Source: JAAERC01 sp965602655 (GTDB lineage Bacteria > Zixibacteria > MSB-5A5 > GN15 > PGXB01). From it: a stretch of 14,119 nt of DNA. Positions 6,296 through 13,267 of this stretch are shown in pieces. The stretch lies in assembly GCA_965602655.1 (NCBI GenBank), contig CBFCZE010000071.1:1-14119 (forward strand), read 5' to 3'. Below the pieces are notes generated by a model. The model was not told the origin of the DNA. It saw only the letters and a list, made by a program, of their open reading frames with translations, and did no database searches. A program made the position numbers and the translations under genes. Positions within the stretch are counted from its first letter, which is position 1, and each line of letters starts with the position of its first letter.

Positions 6296-9200
6296 TAATA
6301 CTCCCAGTAAAAATTAACAAAAAGCTGGTAAAGATCGTTTTCATCGGCTCGACCCTCAAGCAACATAAATCTTTTTAATCTGTACTCAAAGCCGACCTGC
6401 TGCCCGGATGTTCCGGATAAGGCTGATCGACCGTAAATATAAAGATTGGGATTGGTATAAAAACCGACTGTAACCCTTGTTCCAAGCGGATCATACTTAT
6501 CACCATACACCGGATCAATTTCAAAGGTTTCCACCCCAAGCGAACGGGAACCGATCTTGGTCATTTCGGTACTGAGGTAATCGGCGGTAACACTGGTTAA
6601 CCTATCCTGGAACCAGCTTGGCGGACGTTCTACTCCATTATCCTCCTGATAATAATTGGTAAACAAAACCGGAATCATTTGTTCAGTGCTAAGACGGGAT
6701 CCTTCGGCGGCCTCAATAATTGGTTCATCAAGGGTGCCTGTAATTCTTACCGGCAGGTCAAATGATTGAGTGGTCGGCTCTTCTCCCATATTCGATGTTG
6801 AAGCGCCCCTTATTTTTGTCGAGGCCAATATATCGAGCCGCGGATTAAGGAATTCAATATCTTCATAACTGATAATTCCACCCGGCTCAATTCTGAACGT
6901 TCGGCCAGCCATGAAGCCTTTTCCCCGCAATATTTCGAGCGCTCCAAGAAATCGCCATTTACCGTTCTCTCTCATAAAGTTCAAATTTCCTGAGAATTCT
7001 GCATCTATATCGTCATTTTTAATCCAGAGATTGGAAGGGAATTCAACGTTTAAATTTAAATCCCAGTTTTCCGCCCCAGCGAATGCTTCCAATACGATCC
7101 AGCCCTCATCGCTTCCGGCAAATTGTTCCAGATAATTTGTACCAGAAACAATACCATCCCCGGTTACTAGTGGAGGACTAGCTCCCTTCACAGTAAGAGA
7201 ATAGCTTTCTGTAGTTGCAGAGATGTCTCCCAATTCATAGGTCGCAGGAAAATCGCCAAGTTCAAATTTTAAATCATAATTAAATTCATCTATTGAATTA
7301 ATAATCATGTCGCCCGAGCCCAATATATTACCATCTTTACAACTGGCTTTTACTTGATTGAAATAAATTGTTTTATCTATCATTTTTAAATCAATATTAA
7401 GGTTTGTAAGGGTGTCGGTTAAATCATATAGCTTAAGCCATCCATTATTAACCGTGGCGACTCCATTTAATCGTGGTTTTGTCGGCGTCCCTGTTAATTC
7501 AATTTCAGATTCAAAATCGCCAACCATCTCTTCCACTTCATCGAGTATCAAACTTATAAGTTCAAATTTGACATCCTGAGCATGGATTTTAATATTCTGT
7601 TCATTTTCAGGAAAGCGGTTGTCAACTGCTACCAAAGCCAGATTAATTGGATAATTACCTTTTGCCGTATAATATCCATCATAACTATCCAAAGCAAGGG
7701 AATCGATAACAATATTTTTTTCTGCATAATCAAAGTCCGCATACAAATCACCCAGTATGAGATCTTTATAGCTTAATGAATCGATCCTGCCGATATAATT
7801 TATCAATGGCGATTCAAACGATCCGGATAAATGCGTCTGCCCTGAAAATATCCCACCTATTTCATATTCGTCGGTTAGCAGTTTTACCCAGGGAACAACA
7901 TCAATACCTTTACTATTAATAGTTAAATTTAAGGTTTCATCATAATTTATTCTCCCGCTCCAATTGATGAAACCGATCGGACGTTGAAGCTTAATCTGTG
8001 CAAACTGATACCCGGCAGAATCAATTAATATTTCCACCGCTCTTTTATTTTCCAAAGGAAGCGAAAATAGATTTGCGTATATATTATCCAATTTCAATTC
8101 CTGCGGATACGATTCATAGTCGAGATTCCCTCTGCATTGGAGGTTAAAGAACGAATTAAAATAATCAGCCTTTACAATTGAAACATATTGAGAATCAATA
8201 TCCATTAATATATGACTACTATCGAGTGGCATCGCATAAGCATTGCCGTCAAAAAGATTTAAGGTTGCATGACCAACTCGATTATATAAAAAATGTTCGA
8301 TATCAAATTCACACCTGGCGCCAGAAGAGTAAATTTGATACAGCCATAATGAATCTGACAGGAATATTCCGGAAAGATCGGGATTGGCCAATTCACCGGT
8401 CATTTCACCGATAAATCTCCCTCGTCCGCCCAGCTCTTTTATAAATATTTTGTCGTTGAAAGCAGATAAGTCATTAAATTCGGCGCGACCGGAAATATCA
8501 ATCTCGCCAGCATATTCCAATTTCCCTTCGGCAAAAAATTTATTATCAAAATATCTTATTTCAAAGTTATCGTAAAATAAAATACTGTCGGTCGTAATTG
8601 TCAGATCGCCAATGGCCTGATGGGCGTGATATTGATCAAACCATGATTCATCCAGATCAAGGTTAAAATTCAAAACAAGATTTTCATTCACCAGCCCCTC
8701 GCCAGCTAATTGCAGGTCACCATTGAGGTCAGTTTCAAAAGAGTTATAAACCAGATTGGTTAAATTGAAATTCTCTATTCTGCCATTGAGATAATACTCT
8801 TCCGGCCGGAGACCCAAATTTATTTCGCCGTTGGCTTCAATAAAAGCGCCGCCCAATATTTTGCCGCTAAGAGTGTCGAAAGTCAGGATATTATCGGCAA
8901 ATTTAAATTCGGTGTAGAGTGAATCAAAGCGTTTATCCATAAAGAGTCCCGATAAGGTAACTCCTCCGGATAAACCACCCTTTTCGAGTTTTACAAATCC
9001 GGCCGTTGCCAGATTTCCATTTAAATCAATATCAAGTAACGAAAATATCTCACCAACATTTAGATTTTCCGCATTAAGGTCAACTCTTATACTTGGCGAT
9101 TTTGATAGTAATACCTGTCCGGCAAGCTGAATATTGGAGGAATCGGTTATGACAAATATATCCTGAAAAATTAGACTGTTCCCGGTCAGCGATGCTTTCC

Positions 9201-9813
9201 CGCCGCCCGATTTGAGCGACAATCTGGAATCTGATGACCAATAGCTGAGGGCATCAATATCGATAGAGTATGTGTCGTCGCGTCCAAGAACATGCGCCAC
9301 CAGAATAATATCATCAAAAGTTACCGTGTCTGATGAGGATATAAGACTAAATTTCAAATCATTCAATCCCAATTCATCTATCGAAAACTCCAGCGGCCTG
9401 CGCTCTTCTGTAGTTTTCATCTTTGGCTCGGGAAGCAGCCACTCTCCTCGTTTATTTTGTTGGATTGAAATTTCAGCCGAATCAATAAATATTCTTGAAA
9501 ATTGAAGTTGCCCGTGCAAAAGATCGCTTAGCGTATATTCGGTCATCAGATGAGGGACATAAGCCATATTGTAACTGTTTTCGCCATTATCGTAAAGAAT
9601 AGTAATATTATTGATCTCTAACATTGAAAGATAATTGCCTCCAATGTCGCCGACTTGTATTCTAATGGGGAATTTATCTTCGACAATTTGATTTAGTTTA
9701 TAATTAACGAAATACTCCAGAAGACCAAACTGAAATACTATAAGATAAAAAACAAACAGAAGCAGAAATATCGACAGCGGAAGTCCAATTAGTATTTTAA
9801 TGCGACGAGTCAT
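6295..9813 (-). CDS. tamB: Translocation and assembly module protein TamB (DUF490)
   Basis: A 1172-residue envelope protein, close to the length of E. coli TamB. One N-terminal membrane helix (about residues 7-28) anchors it in the inner membrane. Then follows a long run of repetitive beta-strand sequence without catalytic motifs, as in AsmA/TamB-clan proteins, whose beta-taco body spans the periplasm and carries lipid in a hydrophobic groove. The C-terminal few hundred residues match the TamB/DUF490 domain, including 'ILRGKGFMAGRTFRIEPGG', 'NPRLDILASTKIRG', 'GTLDEPII' and a last segment ending 'FVNFYWEY' that is thought to contact TamA. It starts 17 bases inside the preceding AhpD-fold gene and its stop overlaps the tamA start by one base, so all three are one operon. 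The Shine-Dalgarno (AAGG, about 12 bases away) is weak, consistent with coupling to the upstream gene. Identification is strong because tamA follows. Confidence 0.9.
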   Translation of the reverse strand: MTRRIKILIGLPLSIFLLLFVFYLIVFQFGLLEYFVNYKLNQIVEDKFPIRIQVGDIGGNYLSMLEINNITILYDNGENSYNMAYVPHLMTEYTLSDLLHGQLQFSRIFIDSAEISIQQNKRGEWLLPEPKMKTTEERRPLEFSIDELGLNDLKFSLISSSDTVTFDDIILVAHVLGRDDTYSIDIDALSYWSSDSRLSLKSGGGKASLTGNSLIFQDIFVITDSSNIQLAGQVLLSKSPSIRVDLNAENLNVGEIFSLLDIDLNGNLATAGFVKLEKGGLSGGVTLSGLFMDKRFDSLYTEFKFADNILTFDTLSGKILGGAFIEANGEINLGLRPEEYYLNGRIENFNLTNLVYNSFETDLNGDLQLAGEGLVNENLVLNFNLDLDESWFDQYHAHQAIGDLTITTDSILFYDNFEIRYFDNKFFAEGKLEYAGEIDISGRAEFNDLSAFNDKIFIKELGGRGRFIGEMTGELANPDLSGIFLSDSLWLYQIYSSGARCEFDIEHFLYNRVGHATLNLFDGNAYAMPLDSSHILMDIDSQYVSIVKADYFNSFFNLQCRGNLDYESYPQELKLDNIYANLFSLPLENKRAVEILIDSAGYQFAQIKLQRPIGFINWSGRINYDETLNLTINSKGIDVVPWVKLLTDEYEIGGIFSGQTHLSGSFESPLINYIGRIDSLSYKDLILGDLYADFDYAEKNIVIDSLALDSYDGYYTAKGNYPINLALVAVDNRFPENEQNIKIHAQDVKFELISLILDEVEEMVGDFESEIELTGTPTKPRLNGVATVNNGWLKLYDLTDTLTNLNIDLKMIDKTIYFNQVKASCKDGNILGSGDMIINSIDEFNYDLKFELGDFPATYELGDISATTESYSLTVKGASPPLVTGDGIVSGTNYLEQFAGSDEGWIVLEAFAGAENWDLNLNVEFPSNLWIKNDDIDAEFSGNLNFMRENGKWRFLGALEILRGKGFMAGRTFRIEPGGIISYEDIEFLNPRLDILASTKIRGASTSNMGEEPTTQSFDLPVRITGTLDEPIIEAAEGSRLSTEQMIPVLFTNYYQEDNGVERPPSWFQDRLTSVTADYLSTEMTKIGSRSLGVETFEIDPVYGDKYDPLGTRVTVGFYTNPNLYIYGRSALSGTSGQQVGFEYRLKRFMLLEGRADENDLYQLFVNFYWEY

Positions 9814-10480
9814 ACTTGGATTCTACCTTTAATATTAGGCGAGTCGCCAGTTCATATGCCTTTTCACCGGCCAGCAGTCTTATATCCTTGTTAACCTGCT
9901 CAATCAAAGTTATCGATGCACCGACATTGAGACTTCCGATGATATGTGAAATAAGTTGTCGCTCTCTTTGATCGACAATCAAAGCGGCTACTTCGGCCAA
10001 CTCTCTTTCGATGGGACTCAATCCGGGGCGAGTTAGTACCTTCCCATAACCTTCAATAACCATCCAACGAAACATCTCCGGTGAAATAGACATAAATCTT
10101 TCCTTTAACTGTTTATAGTTTTTTCCATAAACCTGCTTACATAAATTTATACCATTTTCAAACCACCTGGATGATTCTTCCGGAGAGACTTGATCAAAAT
10201 TTGTCTCATACGCGCCTGTTGCATCACCGTATGTTTCATTGAAAGCAATCGCCGCCTCAATCATCCTGGGAAACCCAAGAAACAGATAACTCTGCAGAAT
10301 AGTCTCGTATATTGCTTTTCTGTCAAACTGTTTTTTCTTTAGATATTGAAATGCCGAAAGCAATAACTCCTGACGGCCAAGAGCGATAATGGCCGACAAA
10401 TAGGAAAGTGCCCTGGTTCTGCCAATTTCTTCGGCAAATTTTAATGAGCCAAAATATTGATCTGTGTCAACTTCATTCAT
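9797..10480 (-). CDS. Carboxymuconolactone decarboxylase-like (AhpD-fold) protein, tandem domains
   Basis: A 227-residue, mostly alpha-helical, soluble protein without signal peptide or membrane segment. Two halves look like repeats of the carboxymuconolactone decarboxylase (CMD)/AhpD fold. One is at about 26-85 ('LSAIIALGRQELLLSAFQYL', 'LQSYLFLGFPRMIEAAIAF'). The other is at about 140-215 ('LSPIERELAEVAALIV', 'HIIGSLNVGAS'). The second half is the better match: the ER-E-L motif and the H-x-x-G-x-x-N-x-G-A-S pattern are those of the family. The AhpD redox CxxC is absent, and the only cysteine is Cys114, so peroxidase-reducing chemistry is unlikely. It is the first gene of the tamB-tamA operon and overlaps tamB by 17 bases, which suggests a linked role, but I know of no established function for such a partner. 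No Shine-Dalgarno is visible; a possible -10 lies 11 bases before the ATG. Family assignment is moderate, function unknown. Confidence 0.72.
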   Translation of the reverse strand: MNEVDTDQYFGSLKFAEEIGRTRALSYLSAIIALGRQELLLSAFQYLKKKQFDRKAIYETILQSYLFLGFPRMIEAAIAFNETYGDATGAYETNFDQVSPEESSRWFENGINLCKQVYGKNYKQLKERFMSISPEMFRWMVIEGYGKVLTRPGLSPIERELAEVAALIVDQRERQLISHIIGSLNVGASITLIEQVNKDIRLLAGEKAYELATRLILKVESKYDSSH

Positions 10481-10491
10481 AAATCTTTTCT

Positions 10492-10520
10492 ATAATAAAC
10501 CTTAAGCCTTTGGCAGGCAA
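10492..10520 (-). promoter_or_regulatory. Probable promoter of the AhpD-fold/tamB/tamA operon
   Basis: Minus-strand TTGCCT (10515-10520, four of six matches) and TATTAT (10492-10497, five of six) are separated by 17 bases. They lie between the terminator of the sigma/anti-sigma unit and the first gene of the operon. The -10 ends 11 bases before the ATG at 10480, so the predicted mRNA leader is only about 4-5 bases long, consistent with the missing Shine-Dalgarno. Confidence 0.5.
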
Positions 10521-10553
10521 CTGCAAACTATAAATATTTGGTACAATATATAG

Positions 10554-10598
10554 AAAAAGCCGCCGAAATCTGCCTGAATCAGGAAGATAATCGGCGGC
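10554..10598 (-). terminator. Intrinsic terminator of the sigma/anti-sigma operon
   Basis: A perfect 8-bp stem GCCGCCGA/TCGGCGGC (10559-10566 and 10591-10598) encloses an inner hairpin (CCTG-AAT-CAGG, with flanking TCT/AGA pairs). On the minus strand it is followed at once by five T's (10554-10558) and further AT-rich bases. It begins 43 bases after the anti-sigma stop codon and separates that operon from the AhpD-fold/tam operon. No T-run follows on the plus strand, so it acts in the minus direction. Confidence 0.87.
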
Positions 10599-10641
10599 CA
10601 AATATACTCTTTATCAAATTTTATCGGCTGTTATTAACCTC

Positions 10642-11256
10642 TTAGTTAGAATTGGGTTGCAGATATTGATAGGTTCTAATCATAGGCGGAAACCGCCGTG
10701 TCCTGTAAAGTGATTGAAAATTACTCCGCTGTGACGATGAAACCAATGACCCAAAACTGTTTTGCCCGGCCATTTGGTTCATCAACCCGTTTATTCTGGT
10801 GGCGCGTGCTACCTCTTTAGTAAATTCCCATTCCGGCTGAACGGTCATATAACTGTCATCAAGTTCAACAACAACACTTCTCGGTGTTTCCGGAGTGTCA
10901 ATAAACAGATCCATTCCACCTGAAAAAATAAAAGCAAATACAAAACAGGCCGCCGCAACAACCGGTGCCAGTCGATTGAATGAGACTACAGGTATCTTCT
11001 TAGGTAAATAAGCTTTCGTTCGGGTTTCCTTAAACCTTTCATCGGCTACTCTCTTAAGAAGCAGGCTGTTAAAATCATCAGAAACAGTGAAACTCGGCAG
11101 TTGACCGAACGATTTATTCATTTCCCGATATGCCGCCTCTTCATAACGGCATCTGGGGCATCCCTCCAGATGCGCCGCAATCGCGCCGGTTCGCTTCTCA
11201 GCCAACTCGCCCTTACAATAAGCTGACAGGAAGGAGCGTACCCTTTGACAACGCAT
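10642..11256 (-). CDS. Anti-sigma factor with zinc-binding ZAS domain and one membrane helix
   Basis: A 204-residue protein. Residues 1-40 form a zinc-containing anti-sigma (ZAS, zf-HC2) domain: Cys3 in 'MRCQRVRSFLSAYCKGEL', then the H-x3-C-x2-C motif with His29, Cys33 and Cys36. Residues 40-92 are a cytoplasmic linker, about 95-112 are a single membrane helix, and the last 90 or so residues would be periplasmic and are unlike any sensor domain I recognise. The known role of such proteins is to hold the cognate ECF sigma factor at the inner membrane until an envelope signal or proteolysis frees it. The start at 11256 has an excellent Shine-Dalgarno (GGAGG, 6 bases) inside the sigma gene, and the two frames overlap by 44 bases, so they are translationally coupled. 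The ATG is also the position where the ZAS domain begins. Signal and proteolysis route are unknown. Confidence 0.9.
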   Translation of the reverse strand: MRCQRVRSFLSAYCKGELAEKRTGAIAAHLEGCPRCRYEEAAYREMNKSFGQLPSFTVSDDFNSLLLKRVADERFKETRTKAYLPKKIPVVSFNRLAPVVAAACFVFAFIFSGGMDLFIDTPETPRSVVVELDDSYMTVQPEWEFTKEVARATRINGLMNQMAGQNSFGSLVSSSQRSNFQSLYRTRRFPPMIRTYQYLQPNSN

Positions 11257-11815
11257 TAGATTCCTCCATTCTCGGTTTCAATTTATCTCTAAGCAATGCT
11301 CTTGCTCTATTAACCCTCGATTTGACGGTTCCCAGAGGAATATTCATTATTTTGGCAACCTCTTCGTATGACTGTTCCTGAATATCCCTGAGCATAAAAG
11401 CGGTTTTATATTTTTCCGGTAATGATTCAATCGCCGTCTCCAATACCTTCGATATATTTGATGGCAGTTTCATCTCTACCGAGATTTCGCTTTCATGTCC
11501 CTGCATATCAAAAATATCAAAGAATTTAAACCGCTTTCTTTTTCTAAGTTCATTACGCGCCAAATTTAAGGCAATTGTATACAGCCAGGTAGAGAAGCAG
11601 TGTCGAAAATCAAATGAGTCCCGGTGCTGATATACCCTCAGAAAAGTCTCCTGAACAATATCTTCGGCTTCCTGTTGGCTGCTGATCATTCTTACAATTG
11701 TGTTCATCAGGCGATTTTTATATCTGTCGACAATTTCACTAAAGGCAACCATATCGCCATTCTGAACCCTCTTTATTAAATTGTAATCACGCTGCTTTTC
11801 AGTTTCTTTTTCCAC
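11213..11815 (-). CDS. ECF-type RNA polymerase sigma factor (RpoE-like)
   Basis: A 200-residue ECF sigma factor carrying only regions 2 and 4. Region 2 spans about 14-95, with 'AEDIVQETFLRVYQ' at 50-63 and the DNA-melting/-10 segment 'FSTWLYTIALNLARNELRKR' at 74-93. Region 4 spans about 131-180: 'SLPEKYKTAFMLRDI' and the helix-turn-helix 'SYEEVAKIMNIPLGTVKSRV', which reads the -35 box. It directs RNA polymerase to a small regulon, probably in response to an envelope signal relayed by the overlapping anti-sigma gene. Start is GTG at 11815, the first possible codon after an in-frame TAG; GGGAGG lies only 3 bases upstream, an unusually short spacing that may lower initiation. A GGAACTT element upstream suggests autoregulation. 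The tail after region 4 (about 180-200) is encoded in the overlap with the anti-sigma gene. Confidence 0.96.
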   Translation of the reverse strand: MEKETEKQRDYNLIKRVQNGDMVAFSEIVDRYKNRLMNTIVRMISSQQEAEDIVQETFLRVYQHRDSFDFRHCFSTWLYTIALNLARNELRKRKRFKFFDIFDMQGHESEISVEMKLPSNISKVLETAIESLPEKYKTAFMLRDIQEQSYEEVAKIMNIPLGTVKSRVNRARALLRDKLKPRMEESNALSKGTLLPVSLL

Positions 11816-11837
11816 AAACCTCCCAAGGTTCTATATT

Positions 11838-11865
11838 TAATACATTCGACTTTAAAAAAAGTTCC
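11838..11865 (-). promoter_or_regulatory. Candidate ECF (autoregulatory) promoter of the sigma/anti-sigma operon
   Basis: Minus-strand GGAACTT (11859-11865) is identical to the classical RpoE-type -35 element. It is followed by a T-rich spacer of about 16 bases and an AT-rich TATTA (11838-11842) at the -10 distance. Autoregulated ECF operons normally carry such a promoter just upstream. The -35 match is good; the -10 of this sigma factor is unknown, so the second half is a guess. Confidence 0.5.
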
Positions 11866-11876
11866 TAAATAGTTAT

Positions 11877-11906
11877 AAGATACTTCATATCAATATATTA
11901 CGTCAA
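11877..11906 (-). promoter_or_regulatory. Possible housekeeping promoter upstream of the sigma factor gene
   Basis: Minus-strand TTGACG (11901-11906, five of six matches) and TATCTT (11877-11882, four of six) are spaced by 18 bases and lie upstream of the GGAACTT element. A basal sigma-70 promoter plus an autoregulated ECF promoter is a common arrangement, but this match is modest in AT-rich DNA. Confidence 0.3.
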
Positions 11907-11920
11907 AATCAATCAAAAAT

Positions 11921-13144
11921 TCAAAGAAGAATATCCCAAGGATAGCCTAATATAAACAATAAAAAGCCGCCCAGAAACAATAAAATAAGAGGAATTGAAA
12001 ATACTCGATAAACCTTGCCCAGATTGGCTTTGAAGAATTCGTTGGTCAAAATCAGGCAGAAGTGAGTGGGCGAAAATATCATGCCGACATAACCGGCCAC
12101 AAAGGCCAGGAATATATTACCTAAATTTATATCCGGTTGATATAGATATCCCGACAAAATCGGAAATGAAAGCCCCACCATTGCTACCAGAATACCGGTC
12201 AGCAGGCCCGATGAAAAAGCCACCAGGATAATTATTAAGGCTTCCGGCATATTATGCCGGCTTGACAGCAAATTTATCGAATTTACGGCATTGGTTACCT
12301 CAAGCATCTGCTGAAATGAAACAATGCCAAATACAAGCATAAATAGGCGGACCGAAAAAACCTCTTTGGCGACCGGCTTTAATTTGGAAAAAGGCGGTTT
12401 TTCGATTATCAGTAGTAAAAGTATGGATATAGTAACTGATGGTAAAAGACCAATTGGCAAAACAGCGTAAAGAGCGATGGCCAGAATAATCGGCCAGACA
12501 GCGCTTAGAATTTTCATAAAAGGCTGGAGCAACTGTCCCTGCCCATTGTTTGGTTTTTCTATTTTTCGAATTAGAAATATATATCCGATTGTAAGCATAA
12601 ATAGGGTCATAGGAAAATTCATAAACGAAATAATTTCCACTGGAAGCGATGTCAGCCCGGCCGCCAGGATAACTCCCGGATAGATCGGCCAGAAAAACTC
12701 TATTACATGACGCGACCAGTAATTGACCGCCGTTGCAAATTCGGCCGAATATTTTTCTCGCGGAAGAACTTTGTCAACCAAAGGCGCCGAAAGTAGCGCT
12801 CCACCCGGCATCGGCATCATCCCTACCAGCAAAGGCATTGCTGCCGCCGCAGTTCGGGCCCCGCCCTTCAGATTACTGCTGGCCAAAACGAGCCTATTCA
12901 GACAGCCTATTTCTTTTGATATTTTACCCAAAAAAGTTATCAGAAATATAATTCCCAAAAGATTTAAAAAACGGTGCGAAATAAAAACTACTTTGTAATT
13001 ATCTAAAATTTCGTAAAAGGACAAATTAAAAAGTATGGCAACCAGCAGACCCGCTAAAAAAAGAGTATAACCGACAAACAGGTTTTTTCGAAGGGCAATT
13101 ACTATCCCGCCAAACACCACCATTAACTTAATTACATCAATCAT
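11921..13144 (-). CDS. DUF401-family polytopic membrane protein (putative transporter)
   Basis: A 407-residue integral inner-membrane protein with roughly ten or more hydrophobic segments from residue 4 to the C-terminus. It matches the DUF401 family, a relative of the ion-transporter superfamily: 'GMMPMPGGALLSAPLVD' at 108-124, 'NYWSRHVIEFFWPIYPG' at 141-157 and 'FSPTHFCLILTNEFF' at 357-371 followed by 'KANLGKVYR'. The two motif clusters, one in each half, suggest two structurally related hairpin regions forming a substrate path, as in related transporters. Family members are probable secondary transporters of unknown substrate. The ATG at 13144 has no proper Shine-Dalgarno; a strong promoter has its -10 just 9 bases upstream. 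It is divergent from the class IV aminotransferase and shares an inverted repeat with it, so the substrate might be an amino acid or keto acid, but this is speculation. Confidence 0.85.
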   Translation of the reverse strand: MIDVIKLMVVFGGIVIALRKNLFVGYTLFLAGLLVAILFNLSFYEILDNYKVVFISHRFLNLLGIIFLITFLGKISKEIGCLNRLVLASSNLKGGARTAAAAMPLLVGMMPMPGGALLSAPLVDKVLPREKYSAEFATAVNYWSRHVIEFFWPIYPGVILAAGLTSLPVEIISFMNFPMTLFMLTIGYIFLIRKIEKPNNGQGQLLQPFMKILSAVWPIILAIALYAVLPIGLLPSVTISILLLLIIEKPPFSKLKPVAKEVFSVRLFMLVFGIVSFQQMLEVTNAVNSINLLSSRHNMPEALIIILVAFSSGLLTGILVAMVGLSFPILSGYLYQPDINLGNIFLAFVAGYVGMIFSPTHFCLILTNEFFKANLGKVYRVFSIPLILLFLGGFLLFILGYPWDILL

Positions 13145-13153
13145 TGTCTCGCC

Positions 13154-13181
13154 AATATATCGACTGAGGAGATTCTGTCAA
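13154..13181 (-). promoter_or_regulatory. Strong sigma-70-type promoter for the DUF401 gene
   Basis: On the minus strand a perfect TTGACA (13176-13181) and TATATT (13154-13159, five of six) are separated by 16 bases. Only 9 bases lie between the -10 and the ATG at 13144, placing the expected transcription start within about 3 bases of the start codon, which suggests a leaderless or nearly leaderless mRNA. The -10 is part of a 10-bp inverted repeat shared with the divergent gene. Confidence 0.68.
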
Positions 13182-13228
13182 TAATTGAATAAAGATAGAA
13201 AAAAGAATTTATGTCTCAGAAACATATA

Positions 13229-13257
13229 TTGTGCAAAGTGGTGTCATAATATATATT
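13229..13257 (+). promoter_or_regulatory. Weak promoter candidate for the class IV aminotransferase
   Basis: TTGTGC (13229-13234, three of six matches) and TATATT (13252-13257, five of six) are 17 bases apart. The -10 ends 10 bases before the ATG at 13268, mirroring the arrangement of the divergent DUF401 gene. The -35 is poor, so an activator might be involved. Confidence 0.35.
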
Positions 13258-13267
13258 GGCAATCGTT

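Larger units (their letters stand above)
13151..13260. repeat. 10-bp inverted repeat spanning the divergent intergenic region
   Basis: GCCAATATAT (13151-13160) and its exact reverse complement ATATATTGGC (13251-13260) lie 90 bases apart. Each occupies the -10 region of one divergent gene, ending 6 bases (minus) and 7 bases (plus) before the respective ATG. This could be an operator pair, a shared promoter/initiation element, or coincidence in AT-rich DNA. Confidence 0.6.

Noticed and set aside
12244..12260. Perfect CCGGCAT-ATT-ATGCCGG palindrome.
   Set aside because: Inside the DUF401 coding frame, no T-run on either side and only one copy; most likely coincidental.
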